A stretch of 64,000 nt of DNA, from contig NZ_JABTEZ010000001.1 in assembly GCF_015711605.1 (NCBI RefSeq), forward strand, positions 1,144,001 to 1,208,000, read 5' to 3'. A program made the position numbers and the translations under genes. This document shows positions 20,281-29,199 of the stretch, one piece after another. The notes under the pieces were generated by a model that saw only the letters and a list, made by a program, of their open reading frames with translations, made no database searches and was not told the origin of the DNA. The first letter of the stretch is position 1. The number at the start of each line of letters is the position of its first letter. Source of the stretch: Planomonospora sp. ID67723. Lineage in GTDB: Bacteria; Actinomycetota; Actinomycetes; Streptosporangiales; Streptosporangiaceae.

Positions 20281-21846
20281 GTGAAGTGTGGTAGTCACGG
20301 AGTAGTGACCAGCGTTCCCCGGGCCGTCCTGGCGGCGACATTCGCTCCAGGAGACACGGCCGTGCCCGCGACCAGGCGGTTCACCAGGGAGGTGATGACC
20401 GCCTGGGCTGCCGCGTCCGTGCTGGACGTGGCCGAGCGGTTGGCGGCCGAGCTCTCCGCCCAGGCCCTCGACGGGCCGTTCGAGGTGGTCTGGAACCACC
20501 TGGGTAACGGCGTGCAGGTCGAGGTGCGCCAGAAGAACGCCCAGGAGACGAGCCCCGGCAGCCCGAGCATGGCGGTCGAGGAGTGGGGGGTGTCCTTCGC
20601 GGGGCAGCACCGCACGCACTGGGCCCGGATCGCGCTGCCCGGGACGCACGGGCACGTGACCACGGAGTGGACCGAGGAGGAACCGGGCCGCGGGCCGAGC
20701 GGCTGGCTGCGCTTCCTCGCCGACGCCAGCGACCTGCTCGCGGGCACCCTCAACCCGGACATGGTGCCCGCGATCATCGCGCAGATCGCGGTGCCCCGGC
20801 TGGCCGCCTGGTGCGCGGTCTACATGTGGAACGACAGCGGCGGGCCGCAGCATCCGGCCTACCTGTGGCACACCGACGAGGCGCGCATCGACGAGCTGCG
20901 CGACGAGCTGGCCGGCGTCCGGATCCCGGAGACCGGCGGCTCGATGCAGTTCGGCGAGTCGCACGTGCTCGTCGTCCCCCTCCGCGCGCGCGGGCGGGCG
21001 CTCGGCGCGATGTGCCTGGGCCGTTCCGACCGGTTCGCCGAGGACGTCATCCAGTACGCCGGGGACATCGGCCGCCGGGCCGCGCTCTCCCTGGACAACG
21101 CCCTGCTCTACGCCCAGCAGGCGGAGGCCAACCGGGCGCTCCAGCGCAGTCTGCTCCCGCCCGACGAGCCCGGTGAGATCCCGGGGCTCGACTCCGCCGT
21201 GGTCTACGAGCCGGCGGGTGAGACCAACGAGGTCGGCGGCGACTTCTACGACCTGTTCGCGGCCGGCGACGGCAGCTGGCGGTTCGCGGTCGGCGACGTC
21301 TGCGGGACCGGGCCGGTGGCGGCCGCGGTCACCGGGCTGGCCCGCCACACGCTGCGGCTGCTCGCCCGGGAGGGGTACGGCGTGGCCGCGGTCCTGGGCC
21401 GCCTCAACCAGGCGATCCTGGAGGAGGGTGACCGGGCGCGGTTCCTCACCCTGCTGCACGGGGAGATCACGCCCGTGCCCACCGGCCTGGAACTGCGGCT
21501 GGTCTCGGCCGGCCATCCGGAGGCCCTGCGGCTGAAGCCCAGCGGCGTGGTGGAGTCGGTGGTGACCTCCCAGTCGCTGCTGGGCGTCTTCCCCGAGGCG
21601 ACGTTCGAGGCGGACCTGGTCCACCTCGACCACGGCGACGTCCTTCTCGCGGTGACCGACGGAGTGACCGAGCGGCGCCAGGGCAGCAGGCTGCTCGATG
21701 ACGACGGGGGCCTGGCCAAGCTGCTCGCCGAGTGCGTGGGCCTGTCGGCCGGCGCGGTCGCCGCGCGGATCCGCCGGGCGGTGCAGGAGTTCGCCCCCGA
21801 GCCGAGCGCCGACGACATGGCGATCGTGGTCCTGCGCGCCCGCTGA
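20281..21846 (+). CDS. SpoIIE/RsbU-type PP2C phosphatase with HATPase-like and GAF regions
   Basis: A 521-residue protein. Residues about 10-85 resemble the N-terminal part of an anti-sigma-type ATPase domain (RRFTREVMTAW). About 135-300 is GAF-like. The C-terminal half is a SpoIIE phosphatase: NRALQRSLLPP, NEVGGDFYDLF (metal Asp), VGDVCGTGP, LVSAGHPEAL, LLAVTDGVTERR and SADDMAIVVL. Such proteins dephosphorylate anti-anti-sigma factors in partner-switching stress control. It is divergent from the poly-HAMP kinase across about 100 bases, suggesting shared regulation. The start is uncertain: GTG at 20281 or GTG at 20305, the latter only 2 bases after GGAG. Confidence 0.88.
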   Translation: MKCGSHGVVTSVPRAVLAATFAPGDTAVPATRRFTREVMTAWAAASVLDVAERLAAELSAQALDGPFEVVWNHLGNGVQVEVRQKNAQETSPGSPSMAVEEWGVSFAGQHRTHWARIALPGTHGHVTTEWTEEEPGRGPSGWLRFLADASDLLAGTLNPDMVPAIIAQIAVPRLAAWCAVYMWNDSGGPQHPAYLWHTDEARIDELRDELAGVRIPETGGSMQFGESHVLVVPLRARGRALGAMCLGRSDRFAEDVIQYAGDIGRRAALSLDNALLYAQQAEANRALQRSLLPPDEPGEIPGLDSAVVYEPAGETNEVGGDFYDLFAAGDGSWRFAVGDVCGTGPVAAAVTGLARHTLRLLAREGYGVAAVLGRLNQAILEEGDRARFLTLLHGEITPVPTGLELRLVSAGHPEALRLKPSGVVESVVTSQSLLGVFPEATFEADLVHLDHGDVLLAVTDGVTERRQGSRLLDDDGGLAKLLAECVGLSAGAVAARIRRAVQEFAPEPSADDMAIVVLRAR

Positions 21847-21926
21847 GCTCTCCGCGCGCCCGCTCCCGGTTCCGGGCGCCCGCCGGGCTCTCGGGCCGCC
21901 GTGCCCGCCCGGCGCCGTCCGCCGGA

Positions 21927-23693
21927 TCAGTCGTGCGGCTTCAGGTGCCTGCGGGCGAAGTCGAGCTGGGCCGCCATCTGGGCGATGCGCTCGGAGACGA
22001 CCAGCGAGCCGTGACCGGCGTCGTACCGGTAGACCTCGTGCTCGTGCCCGCGTTCGGCGAGCCGGGCCACGTAGCTCTCGATCTGGCGGATCGAGCAGCG
22101 CGGGTCGTTCTCCCCGGCGAGGATCAGCAGCGGCGCCTCGACCCGGTCGACATAGGCGATCGGCGAGCAGTTCGCGTAGCGCTCCGGCTGCTCGGCCGGG
22201 GATCCGCCGAGCAGCGCGCGGTGGTAGGCCCTCAGCGACTCGGGCTCGTCCTCGTACGCCACCAGGTGGTCGGCGATCGGCACCGCCGCGATGCCCGCGG
22301 CCCACACCTCCGGCTGCGTGCCCAGGCCCAGCAGCGTGAGATAGCCGCCCCACGAGGTCCCGGCCAGCACCAGCCGCTCCGGGTCGGCCAGACCCCGCCG
22401 GACCATCGCCTCGCGGACCGCGGTCACGTCGGCCAGCTCGATGTGGCCCACCTCGCCGGCCAGGGCGTCCCGCCAGGCGGAGCCGTACCCGGTGGAGCCC
22501 CGGTAGTTGACCCGCACGACCGCGAAGCCGTGGTCCACCCAGGCCGCCACCTGCGGCACGAAGGAGTCGTCGTCCTGCGAGGACGGCCCGCCGTGCAGGA
22601 GGAAGACCGTCGGGTACGGCCCCGCGCCGCGTTCGGGGCGCGAGACCAGGGCGTGGATGCGCCCGCCGGGCCCCTCCACGTCGATGTCCTCGGCCGGGAC
22701 CGACGGCGGCGAGGACGGTCCGGCGTGGTTCACCACCACCTGGCCGTTGCTCGACCGGATCACCTGCGGGTGGGCACCGCTGGACCAGGAGTACTCGACC
22801 GAGCCGTCCGGGCGGGGCATGGCGGCGTCGATCACGCCGTGCTTGGTCTCGATCGGGGTGAGCACGCCCCCGGCCAGGTCGTACCGGTGCAGGTGGGTGC
22901 GGCCGCGGTTGGCCCGGACCACCAGCAGGGAGCGGCCGTCGTCGTACCAGTCCGCGGTGATCTCGCCGGGGTCGGGCAGCCAGATCTCCCGCTGCTCGTC
23001 GCTGACCGGGTCCCAGACCAGCGGTTCGCGGCGGCCCCGGCGCTCGTGCAGGGCGAGCAGGCGGCGGTCTCCGGAGACGGGCGCGAAGCGCAGGCCGACG
23101 ACGCCGCGACCGGGGCCGTCGTGCAGTTCCCCGACCGCCTCTCCGCACTGCCGCACGACCTTCAGCGAGGGGTGCCGGGCGTCGCCGTGCTCGCTGTGGT
23201 TGATCGCGATCAGGGCGCCGTCGAGGGAGACGGCGGCCACGGAGGCGGCCTCGGCGTGCTCGTAGATCACCTTCGCGGGGGTGCCGGGCCGTACGACGTA
23301 GACGGTGAAGCCGCTGCCGGGCCGGGCCATGCCGATGATCGCGTCGCCCGTCGCGGAGAGCGCGATGCCGGCGGGGTGACCGGGTTCGAGGTCGATCGGC
23401 TCGTCCGGGCCTCCGGTGAAGGGCTGGCGCACCCAGCGGCCCCACTCGTCGCCGTCGGTGTCGCAGAACCACCAGATCCACTGGCCGGTGGGGTCGATCG
23501 TGCCGTGCGAGGTGCCCTTGGGGCGCGAGGTCGCCTGGCGGGCGCCGCCCCCGGAGCGGTCCCAGGCGTAGACCTCCCAGGCGCCGGAGGCGTTGCTGCG
23601 GTAGACGGCTCGGGCGGGGGCCTGCCGCGCCCACACGGGGAGCGTCACGCGCGGCGCCCGGAACCTGGCCTGCCAGCGTTCCTCCGCCTTCAT
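21927..23693 (-). CDS. S9 family serine peptidase (prolyl oligopeptidase/acylaminoacyl-peptidase type)
   Basis: A 588-residue protein without a signal peptide. Residues 20-330 form a beta-propeller. The C-terminal alpha/beta hydrolase has FLLHGGPSSQ (oxyanion region), NYRGSTGYG, the nucleophile in AGTSWGGYL, the Asp in AGENDPR and the His in DAGHGS. It probably cleaves short peptides or acylated N-terminal residues in the cytoplasm. Start ATG at 23693 lies 9 bases after GGAGGG; the longer frame is not needed. Confidence 0.93.
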   Translation of the reverse strand: MKAEERWQARFRAPRVTLPVWARQAPARAVYRSNASGAWEVYAWDRSGGGARQATSRPKGTSHGTIDPTGQWIWWFCDTDGDEWGRWVRQPFTGGPDEPIDLEPGHPAGIALSATGDAIIGMARPGSGFTVYVVRPGTPAKVIYEHAEAASVAAVSLDGALIAINHSEHGDARHPSLKVVRQCGEAVGELHDGPGRGVVGLRFAPVSGDRRLLALHERRGRREPLVWDPVSDEQREIWLPDPGEITADWYDDGRSLLVVRANRGRTHLHRYDLAGGVLTPIETKHGVIDAAMPRPDGSVEYSWSSGAHPQVIRSSNGQVVVNHAGPSSPPSVPAEDIDVEGPGGRIHALVSRPERGAGPYPTVFLLHGGPSSQDDDSFVPQVAAWVDHGFAVVRVNYRGSTGYGSAWRDALAGEVGHIELADVTAVREAMVRRGLADPERLVLAGTSWGGYLTLLGLGTQPEVWAAGIAAVPIADHLVAYEDEPESLRAYHRALLGGSPAEQPERYANCSPIAYVDRVEAPLLILAGENDPRCSIRQIESYVARLAERGHEHEVYRYDAGHGSLVVSERIAQMAAQLDFARRHLKPHD

Positions 23694-23867
23694 ATGGCGC
23701 GTCCCTCCGTCAAGGCATCGGTTGTGCACGGGCGAGCGCGGGCCCGCCGGATCGCCGTCCAGTATGTCGCTTCGAGACGTGATTTGCTCTGGAAATGTAG
23801 GAATTTCGAACTAAGTGCCACTTCAGTAACATGCGTCCTGAAGGCAGGTGTCAAGGAGGGCCCTTGA

Positions 23868-24707
23868 TCAGGAGCGTGATTCAAATGTAGACAGGTGAAA
23901 AGAAGCGGTCACTTCGCTACTTTCAGCTAATTCTGTGATTTTCCTGCGAATGTCATCCGATTCCGTATGCCAGGCGCTCGGTCCCATGCCCACGACGGCC
24001 TCGACCGCGGCACGGTCCAGAGCCATCGGGAATTCGTACGTCCTCCGCCCGGTCTCGGTGAAATGGCCACTGAGGCTCTCGGCCATCCGGCGCTCCTTCG
24101 ACTCGTCCACCGACAGCAGCCCCAGCCGCTCCACCAGTGGCTCCAGATGCCGTGGTGTGGGGGTCACCACGACGAGCGTGCCGTCGCGCCGCAGCACACG
24201 CGCGAACTCTGCCCCGTTGCGGGGGGCGAAAACATTGAGCAGGACGTCGACGGAACCGCCGCGGAGGGGGAGCGGCCGCCAGACGTCGGCCACCACCGCC
24301 CCCAGCCTGGCGTGCGCCCGCGCGGCCCGCCTGGCCGCATGCTTGGAGACGTCCAGGGCGATCCCGGCGGCGTACGGCAGGCGGTCGAGCACCCGGGCCA
24401 GGTAGTAACCCGTCCCCGCCCCCGCGTCCGCGATCACCTTCCCCGCCCGCGGGGCCGTGTGGCAGGCGTCGGCGACCGCGTCCGCGAGGGGGGCGAAATG
24501 CCCCGCCCCGAGGAAGTCGGCCCGGGCGGCCACCATGGCCGCGCTGTCGGCCGTACCCGGGGCCTGCGAGCCGGTCAGGAGGCTGACGTACCCCTGCCGG
24601 GCGAGGTCGAACGCGTGTCCCCGGGGGCAGCCCAGCGCCCGCTCGCCGAGGGCCAGCCCGTCTCCGCAGACCGGGCAGATGAGGTGTTCGACGATGTCAG
24701 CCAGCAT
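23868..24707 (-). CDS. rlmA: 23S rRNA (guanine) methyltransferase, RlmA/TlrB type
   Basis: A 279-residue protein. The N-terminal zinc ribbon CPVCGDGLALGERALGC then PRGHAFD (C-x2-C...C-x3-H) and RQGYVSLL are typical of RlmA. The SAM domain has VIADAGAGTGYYL, GIALDVSKHA, and NVFAPRNGAEFARVLRRDGTL. The family methylates N1 of G745 (RlmA-I) or G748 (RlmA-II/TlrB), the latter giving tylosin-type macrolide resistance; which applies here cannot be told. The last 30 codons and the flanking DNA have much lower GC than surrounding genes. Alone on the minus strand. Confidence 0.88.
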   Translation of the reverse strand: MLADIVEHLICPVCGDGLALGERALGCPRGHAFDLARQGYVSLLTGSQAPGTADSAAMVAARADFLGAGHFAPLADAVADACHTAPRAGKVIADAGAGTGYYLARVLDRLPYAAGIALDVSKHAARRAARAHARLGAVVADVWRPLPLRGGSVDVLLNVFAPRNGAEFARVLRRDGTLVVVTPTPRHLEPLVERLGLLSVDESKERRMAESLSGHFTETGRRTYEFPMALDRAAVEAVVGMGPSAWHTESDDIRRKITELAESSEVTASFHLSTFESRS

Positions 24708-24816
24708 GTCCCCATCATCCCGCCTCGCGGCGGCGTGATCGGACTGTCGCCCCGCACCCCTACGATGGCTCGCCGTACAGCGAGTCGATCATGGCCTGTC
24801 CCGGAAGGAGCCCGTC

Positions 24817-26147
24817 ATGCCCGGAGGCCCCCCGGCCGTCTCCACAGTGGACGCGGTGCGGTCCCGGCCCCGGAGGTCGGCGTGGTTCCAGTGGATCGCC
24901 GCCTTCGCCATCGCGGCCGCGCCGACCCTCTACTGGACGTTCATCGGCCCCGATTCCTACAGCTACGGCTACCTCATAGCCGGCGACCCGGCCAGGTGTG
25001 CGGGCAACGAGTTCATGGACGACCACGGCTACGGGATTCTCGGCGTCGTCTACGAGGTGCCCTTCCTCGGGTTCGGCGGCTCGCCGCTCTGGACGTCAGC
25101 TGCCTGGAGCTGTGGGGCGGGCCCTCCATCGTCCTCATCAGCATCGTCCCGGGCCTGACCGCTCTCGTCTCCGTGCTGCTCATGCTGTGTGCCGCGCGTG
25201 TGCCGCACGCCCGCAGCTCCGCCGCGGTCCGGGTGGCGCTGGGCCTGCTCATGATCCTGCCGCTGGCCTTCCTCCCGGTCTCGGACGTCGTTCCGGGCAG
25301 GGTGTCCAGCGGCGAGGAGTGCTTCTCCGCCGGCCTCGGGTTCCCCGACGATCTCGAATCGGCTGGAGGGGACCACGAAAAGCGGTTCGTCTGCACGGCA
25401 CGCAGCGGTCCGTGGGGGCAGGGGGGAGTCGCCGAGTTCGCCGGCATGCCCGACGAGCAGGTGCTCGCCTACGGCCGCCATCTCTGCGCCGCGGTGGTGC
25501 GGGCCGGCGGAGACGCGCACGATCGCGCGCCGTACGAGTCGTTGAGGCTGTCGTACAGCGTGGAGCTGGCCGAGTCGCTCAAGATGATCTGCCCGCAGGT
25601 GGTCGCCGTGGAGAAGGCCAAGGCGGAGCGGGCGCGTCTGGCCGAGGAGCGCAAGCAGGCGGCGTTGAACGCCAAGTGCGCGGCCTATCCCCGGCACCGC
25701 CCGCTGATCCGGCCGATACGACGGGGGGTGGGCGCCGTGCACACCGACTACAACGCGCTCGTCGCCCTGGAGGACGACGAGTTCGAACTGATCGAGGCCA
25801 GCCCGCTCTGGGTGGAGGGACTGGCCGGGGCCGAGCCCGGGGTTCTGCAGGTGTCGGTCGCCAACGAGTTCGCGACCGTCTGCGTCACGGCTGAGGCTTA
25901 CGACCGCAGGCCCCCGCTGGAGCGGCGCGGCTGGGAGGCGGTGAAGGAGATTCCCTATCGGAGCACCCGCGGGAACCTGACGTTCGTCGACTTCTACGGC
26001 GGCCGGAGGCTCGTCGGCCTCACCGTCGCGGGCAAGGGCGACTACCGGGTCCGGGTCCACGTGCGCGGCAGCGAGCGGGCCGAAGGCTGGTCGGAGAAGG
26101 GAGATCTGGAGCAGTTCCTCATCATGGCTTATCCGGCTAAGAGGTGA
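24817..26147 (+). pseudogene. Frameshifted gene for a multi-pass membrane protein
   Basis: A good ribosome binding site (AAGGAG, 6-base spacing) precedes ATG 24817. This frame encodes a membrane helix (WIAAFAIAAAPTLYWTF) and then VVYEVPFLGFGGSP, but it degenerates after about 25085 and stops at 25158. The hydrophobic continuation (SIVLISIVPGLTALVSVLLM, then LGLLMILPLAFLPV) is in another frame and runs to the stop at 26147, with a coiled coil (KAKAERARLAEERKQAA) and a soluble domain. Joining the frames gives about 440 residues. This is either a true frameshift or a base-calling error at about 25080-25130. Function unknown. Confidence 0.75.
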
Positions 26148-26197
26148 TAAGTAGGACGCAAGTCGCTTTCAAGTGGCTGCCGGTACACATGGTGCCC

Positions 26198-26653
26198 ATG
26201 AGGAAGAGAACTGTCATCGGCGGAGGACTGCTGGCGCTCGTGCTCGCGGGCGGACTGACCGGGACGGCGCAGGCCGCCGCCGGGGACCGCGTGCACCACT
26301 GGGGCCCGGTCCAGTCCAAGAGCGGCCACGGCGGCTACGCCAAGGCCGACGTGTGGCTGAGCGACTTCAAATCCGAGCGGTTCGTCGTCTCCGGCACGCT
26401 GTACGACCGCGACAGCCACTCCGGCCACTGCGCCTACATGCGGGTGCGGTTCCACTACAAGAGCGGCGGCACCGGCTGGTCGCAGGTCCGCTACACCTGC
26501 TCCGCCAAGGGCAAGTCCTTCAAGCTGTCCTCGGACGGCGAGGTCACCCGGGCGGACGTGCGGGTCTGCCTGGTCAGCTACAGGACCAACGGGATCTTCA
26601 GCTGCCACACCGATGCGATCAAGGCCTCCACCGTCGCCAACTGGCCCCAGTGA
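26198..26653 (+). CDS. Small secreted protein, unknown function
   Basis: A 151-residue precursor. Sec signal peptide MRKRTVIGGG then LLALVLAGGLTGTAQAA with an AxA-like site. The mature domain is about 125 residues, rich in Gly, Ser and aromatic residues, with four Cys (HCAYM, YTCSA, VCLVS, FSCHT) likely forming two disulfides. No family recognised. ATG 26189 is an alternative start; neither has a strong ribosome binding site. It lies about 50 bases after the frameshifted gene. Confidence 0.75.
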   Translation: MRKRTVIGGGLLALVLAGGLTGTAQAAAGDRVHHWGPVQSKSGHGGYAKADVWLSDFKSERFVVSGTLYDRDSHSGHCAYMRVRFHYKSGGTGWSQVRYTCSAKGKSFKLSSDGEVTRADVRVCLVSYRTNGIFSCHTDAIKASTVANWPQ

Positions 26654-26744
26654 CCCGGCGCCGCCTTCACGGGGTGACGGGGAGCAGCAGGCGGGCTAAT
26701 AGCGGACAGTAACAGCGCGTTCACTTTAAGGTCAACGCCGATGT

Positions 26745-26769
26745 ATTGTGCTTTCCGTGACCGCACAAT
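26745..26769. promoter_or_regulatory. Inverted repeat, probable operator of the toxin-antitoxin pair
   Basis: ATTGTGC (26745-26751) and GCACAAT (26763-26769) form a perfect 7-bp inverted repeat with an 11-base spacer. A GTACGTAC palindrome (26770-26777) abuts it. Both precede the antitoxin start, the position expected for autoregulation by the antitoxin. Confidence 0.5.
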
Positions 26770-26786
26770 GTACGTACGCTGAGGCC

Positions 26787-27059
26787 GTGACCAAGGATGA
26801 GCGCATCAGCCTGCGCGTGGACGCCAAGACGAAGCGGTTGCTCGAAGCCGCGAGCGAAGAGGTGGGCATGTCCGCGTCGGCGTTCATCCTTAACGCCGCG
26901 ACCCTCGCGGCCCATCACACGCTGGCCGACCGTACGGTCTTCCGGCTGAACGCGGAGCAGTGGGCGGCCTTCGACGCCATGTTGAACGAGCCGGCTCGGG
27001 ATGTGCCCGGGCTCCGTGAGCTGCTCAACACGCCGACCATCCTCGATGAGCTCGAATGA
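26787..27059 (+). CDS. DUF1778 (TacA-like) antitoxin
   Basis: A 90-residue protein with an N-terminal ribbon-helix-helix: RISLRVDAKTKRLLEAAS then MSASAFIL, followed by an acidic C-terminal toxin-binding tail (RDVPGLRELLNTPT). In the family this protein neutralises a GNAT toxin and represses its own promoter. Its stop overlaps the toxin start by 4 bases (ATGA). GTG at 26787 is chosen because the RHH core begins here; the longer frame from 26748 would run through the inverted repeat. Confidence 0.88.
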   Translation: MTKDERISLRVDAKTKRLLEAASEEVGMSASAFILNAATLAAHHTLADRTVFRLNAEQWAAFDAMLNEPARDVPGLRELLNTPTILDELE

Positions 27060-27571
27060 AGCTCACGGCCGTCGAGCTCCTCGACCGGGAGCATCGGCTG
27101 GAGGAGTTCGACTGCGGTTCGCAGGCGCAGAATGACTGGTTGCGGCGTCACGCGTTGCAATCCCAGTTTGCGGAGATGTCACGGGTCTACGTGGTTCGCG
27201 ATGTGGACGCTGACGAGGTGATGGGCTACTACGCGTTGGCGGCGGGGCAGATCAGGCCGGATGAGGTCCCGGCGAGATGGCTGAAAGGTGTTGGGCTGTA
27301 CTCCCAGCCCATGGTGCTCCTGGCCCGGCTGGGCGTCGATCTCCGTGCTCAGGGCAGAGGGCTCGGCCGGGCGCTGGTCACGGATGCGATGCGCAGAGTG
27401 ATATCGGTAGCGGATCAGATCGGCGTACGTGCCCTCCTGATCCACTGTGAGGACGAGTCGGCTCGGGACTTCTACCTGTGCCTGGCCCGATTCGAGAGTA
27501 GTCTGGCTGATCCTCTCCACCTGATTCTCAGGATCAAGGATCTCCGGCGGGCCGTTGCGCCAAGGGGTTGA
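27056..27571 (+). CDS. GNAT-family toxin (TacT-like acetyltransferase)
   Basis: A 171-residue protein with family features: the N-terminal EEFDCGSQAQNDWLRRHA stretch, VMGYYALAAGQI, the acetyl-CoA pyrophosphate-binding motif RAQGRGLGRALV, and DFYLCLARF where relatives carry FYxxxGF. TacT-like toxins acetylate the amino group of charged tRNAs and stop translation (family knowledge). It is coupled to the DUF1778 antitoxin by a 4-base overlap. Codon GC content is lower than in neighbours, consistent with a mobile module. Confidence 0.88.
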   Translation: MKLTAVELLDREHRLEEFDCGSQAQNDWLRRHALQSQFAEMSRVYVVRDVDADEVMGYYALAAGQIRPDEVPARWLKGVGLYSQPMVLLARLGVDLRAQGRGLGRALVTDAMRRVISVADQIGVRALLIHCEDESARDFYLCLARFESSLADPLHLILRIKDLRRAVAPRG

Positions 27572-27635
27572 GTCGGCTCGGGGCCCCGCCGGGACGTGAT
27601 CGGATCGTCGCCTCGCGTCCCTAGAGTCGCCCGTC

Positions 27636-27899
27636 GTGACGCGACGATCTCGGTGGCTCTGGGCCCTCGCCGTGTTCTGGTCGGCGGCTCCGGCCGTCTG
27701 TCCGTGGATCCTGGACCTGTTGGCCTGGATTCAGGAGCTGCTGGCCCCGCCGGAGGAGTACGGCGATTCGGACGACATCCACGGGATGGTCCAGCTCTTC
27801 TCTAGGACCATCGGGGACCTCTGCCAGCTCGTCGCGGTGCTCATGATGGTGCTCGCGCTCCGCTCCGGGCGACGGGGCGTACAGCGGTCGGAGGACTGA
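27636..27899 (+). CDS. Small two-helix membrane protein
   Basis: An 87-residue protein starting at GTG 27636. It has hydrophobic segments WLWALAVFWSAAPAVCPWIL and TIGDLCQLVAVLMMVLAL separated by an acidic loop (PPEEYGDSDD). No family recognised and no strong ribosome binding site. Called real because of GC-rich third positions and two well-formed membrane helices, but it could be spurious. Confidence 0.5.
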   Translation: MTRRSRWLWALAVFWSAAPAVCPWILDLLAWIQELLAPPEEYGDSDDIHGMVQLFSRTIGDLCQLVAVLMMVLALRSGRRGVQRSED

Positions 27900-27975
27900 G
27901 GGAGGCCCTTCACCCCCGAGGAGGTCCCGGTCATGGTCTATCCGGGCGCGGGTGAGAAGACGGATGGGCGGCCGG

Positions 27976-29199
27976 TCAGGTGGTCTGGCGGACCTGCTGG
28001 AGGAAGGCGGCGTTGGAAGGCGTCTCGCGGAGGCGGTCGACGAGGAGCTCCAGCGCCTGCTGCCTGTCCAGGCCGCCGAGCGTGCGGCGCAGCCGCCAGG
28101 TGAGCTGCCGCTCCAGGGGGTCGAGGAGGATCTCCTCGCGGCGGGTGCCGGAGGCGTCCAGGTCCACGGCGGGGTAGAGCCGCCGGTCGGCGAGGTCGCG
28201 GCGGAGCCGCAGCTCCATGTTGCCGGTGCCCTTGAACTCCTCGAAGAGGGCGTCGTCCAGCCGGGAGCCGGTCTCCACGAGGACGGTGGCCAGGATGGTC
28301 AGCGAGCCGCCGTCGCGGAGGTTGCGGGCGGTGCCGAAGAATCTGCGCGGGGGCAGGAGCGCGGCGGCGTCCAGACCTCCGGAGAGGGTACGGCCGCCGC
28401 CCGGGGCGAGGTTGTTGTAGGCGCGGGCCAGACGGGTCAGCGAGTCCAGGAGCACGACCACGTCCCGGCCGGACTCGGCCAGGCGCCTGGCGCGCTCGAT
28501 CGCCAACTCGGCGACGGCCGTGTGGTCGCGGTCGGCGCGGTCGAAGGTGGAGGCGGCGACCTCGCCCCGGATCGACTCGCGCATCTCGGTCACCTCCTCC
28601 GGCCGCTCGCCGACGAGAACGACCATGAGGTGGACGTCCGGGTGGTTGCGGGAGATCGCGGCGGCCAGGTCCCGCAGGACCATGGTCTTGCCCGCCTTCG
28701 GCGGGGCGACGATCAGGCCGCGCTGGCCCCTGCCGACCGGGGCGAACAGGTCGACGACCCGGCTGGTCACCGACTCGGTCTCCAGGCGGAGTCGGTCGCT
28801 GGGGTGGACCGGGGTCATGTCCGCGAAGTGCGGGCGCGGTCCGGGCCCCGCGCCGGTCTCGGCGCCGTTCACGGCCCGCACCTCGATCAGCCGGTCGTAC
28901 GGCCTGCGCGCGGTGGCGACGAGGTGGTCCCCGGGACGCAGGCCGTACTGCCCGACCTGGGAGAGCGGGACCTTCACGTCATGGGGGCCGGGGAGGAACC
29001 CGCCGGTTCTGAGGTAGGCGGCCTTGTCGCGGACGTCGAGGAGACCTGACACGGTCTCGGCGGGAGCGGGAGCGGGAGCGGGAGCGGGAGCGGGAGCGGG
29101 AGCGGGAGCGGGAGCGGGAGCGGGGACGGAGGCGCCGCGCTTACGGGAGCGCGGGGCGCTCTTGACGGTGGTTTCCCTGGGGATGGTTTCCGTGGTCAT
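27976..29199 (-). CDS. rho: Transcription termination factor Rho, short paralogue
   Basis: A 407-residue hexameric helicase homologue. After an Ala-Pro repeat (about residues 27-48) comes the OB-type RNA-binding domain ([26 protein letters not shown]). The ATPase has Walker [21 protein letters not shown], Walker [38 protein letters not shown] and the R-loop region GTGNMEL. It lacks the long charged N-terminal insertion of the main actinobacterial Rho, so a second canonical rho presumably exists elsewhere (inference). ATG 29199 follows AAAGG by 5 bases. It stands alone, divergent from an MBL hydrolase. Confidence 0.92.
   Translation of the reverse strand: MTTETIPRETTVKSAPRSRKRGASVPAPAPAPAPAPAPAPAPAPAPAETVSGLLDVRDKAAYLRTGGFLPGPHDVKVPLSQVGQYGLRPGDHLVATARRPYDRLIEVRAVNGAETGAGPGPRPHFADMTPVHPSDRLRLETESVTSRVVDLFAPVGRGQRGLIVAPPKAGKTMVLRDLAAAISRNHPDVHLMVVLVGERPEEVTEMRESIRGEVAASTFDRADRDHTAVAELAIERARRLAESGRDVVVLLDSLTRLARAYNNLAPGGGRTLSGGLDAAALLPPRRFFGTARNLRDGGSLTILATVLVETGSRLDDALFEEFKGTGNMELRLRRDLADRRLYPAVDLDASGTRREEILLDPLERQLTWRLRRTLGGLDRQQALELLVDRLRETPSNAAFLQQVRQTT
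29061..29120 (+). repeat. Hexanucleotide microsatellite, ten copies
   Basis: Ten perfect tandem copies of CGGGAG inside the rho paralogue, encoding an uninterrupted Ala-Pro run. Copy-number change would alter linker length without shifting frame. Confidence 0.95.

Noticed and set aside
23690-23884. 64-residue minus-strand frame between the S9 peptidase and rlmA genes
   Set aside because: Overlaps the ends of both neighbours, has no ribosome binding site and no recognisable fold.
23967-26147. Whole 726-residue plus frame as one gene
   Set aside because: Its first part is antisense to rlmA. Only the part after about 25090 shows real protein sequence, continuing the frameshifted gene.
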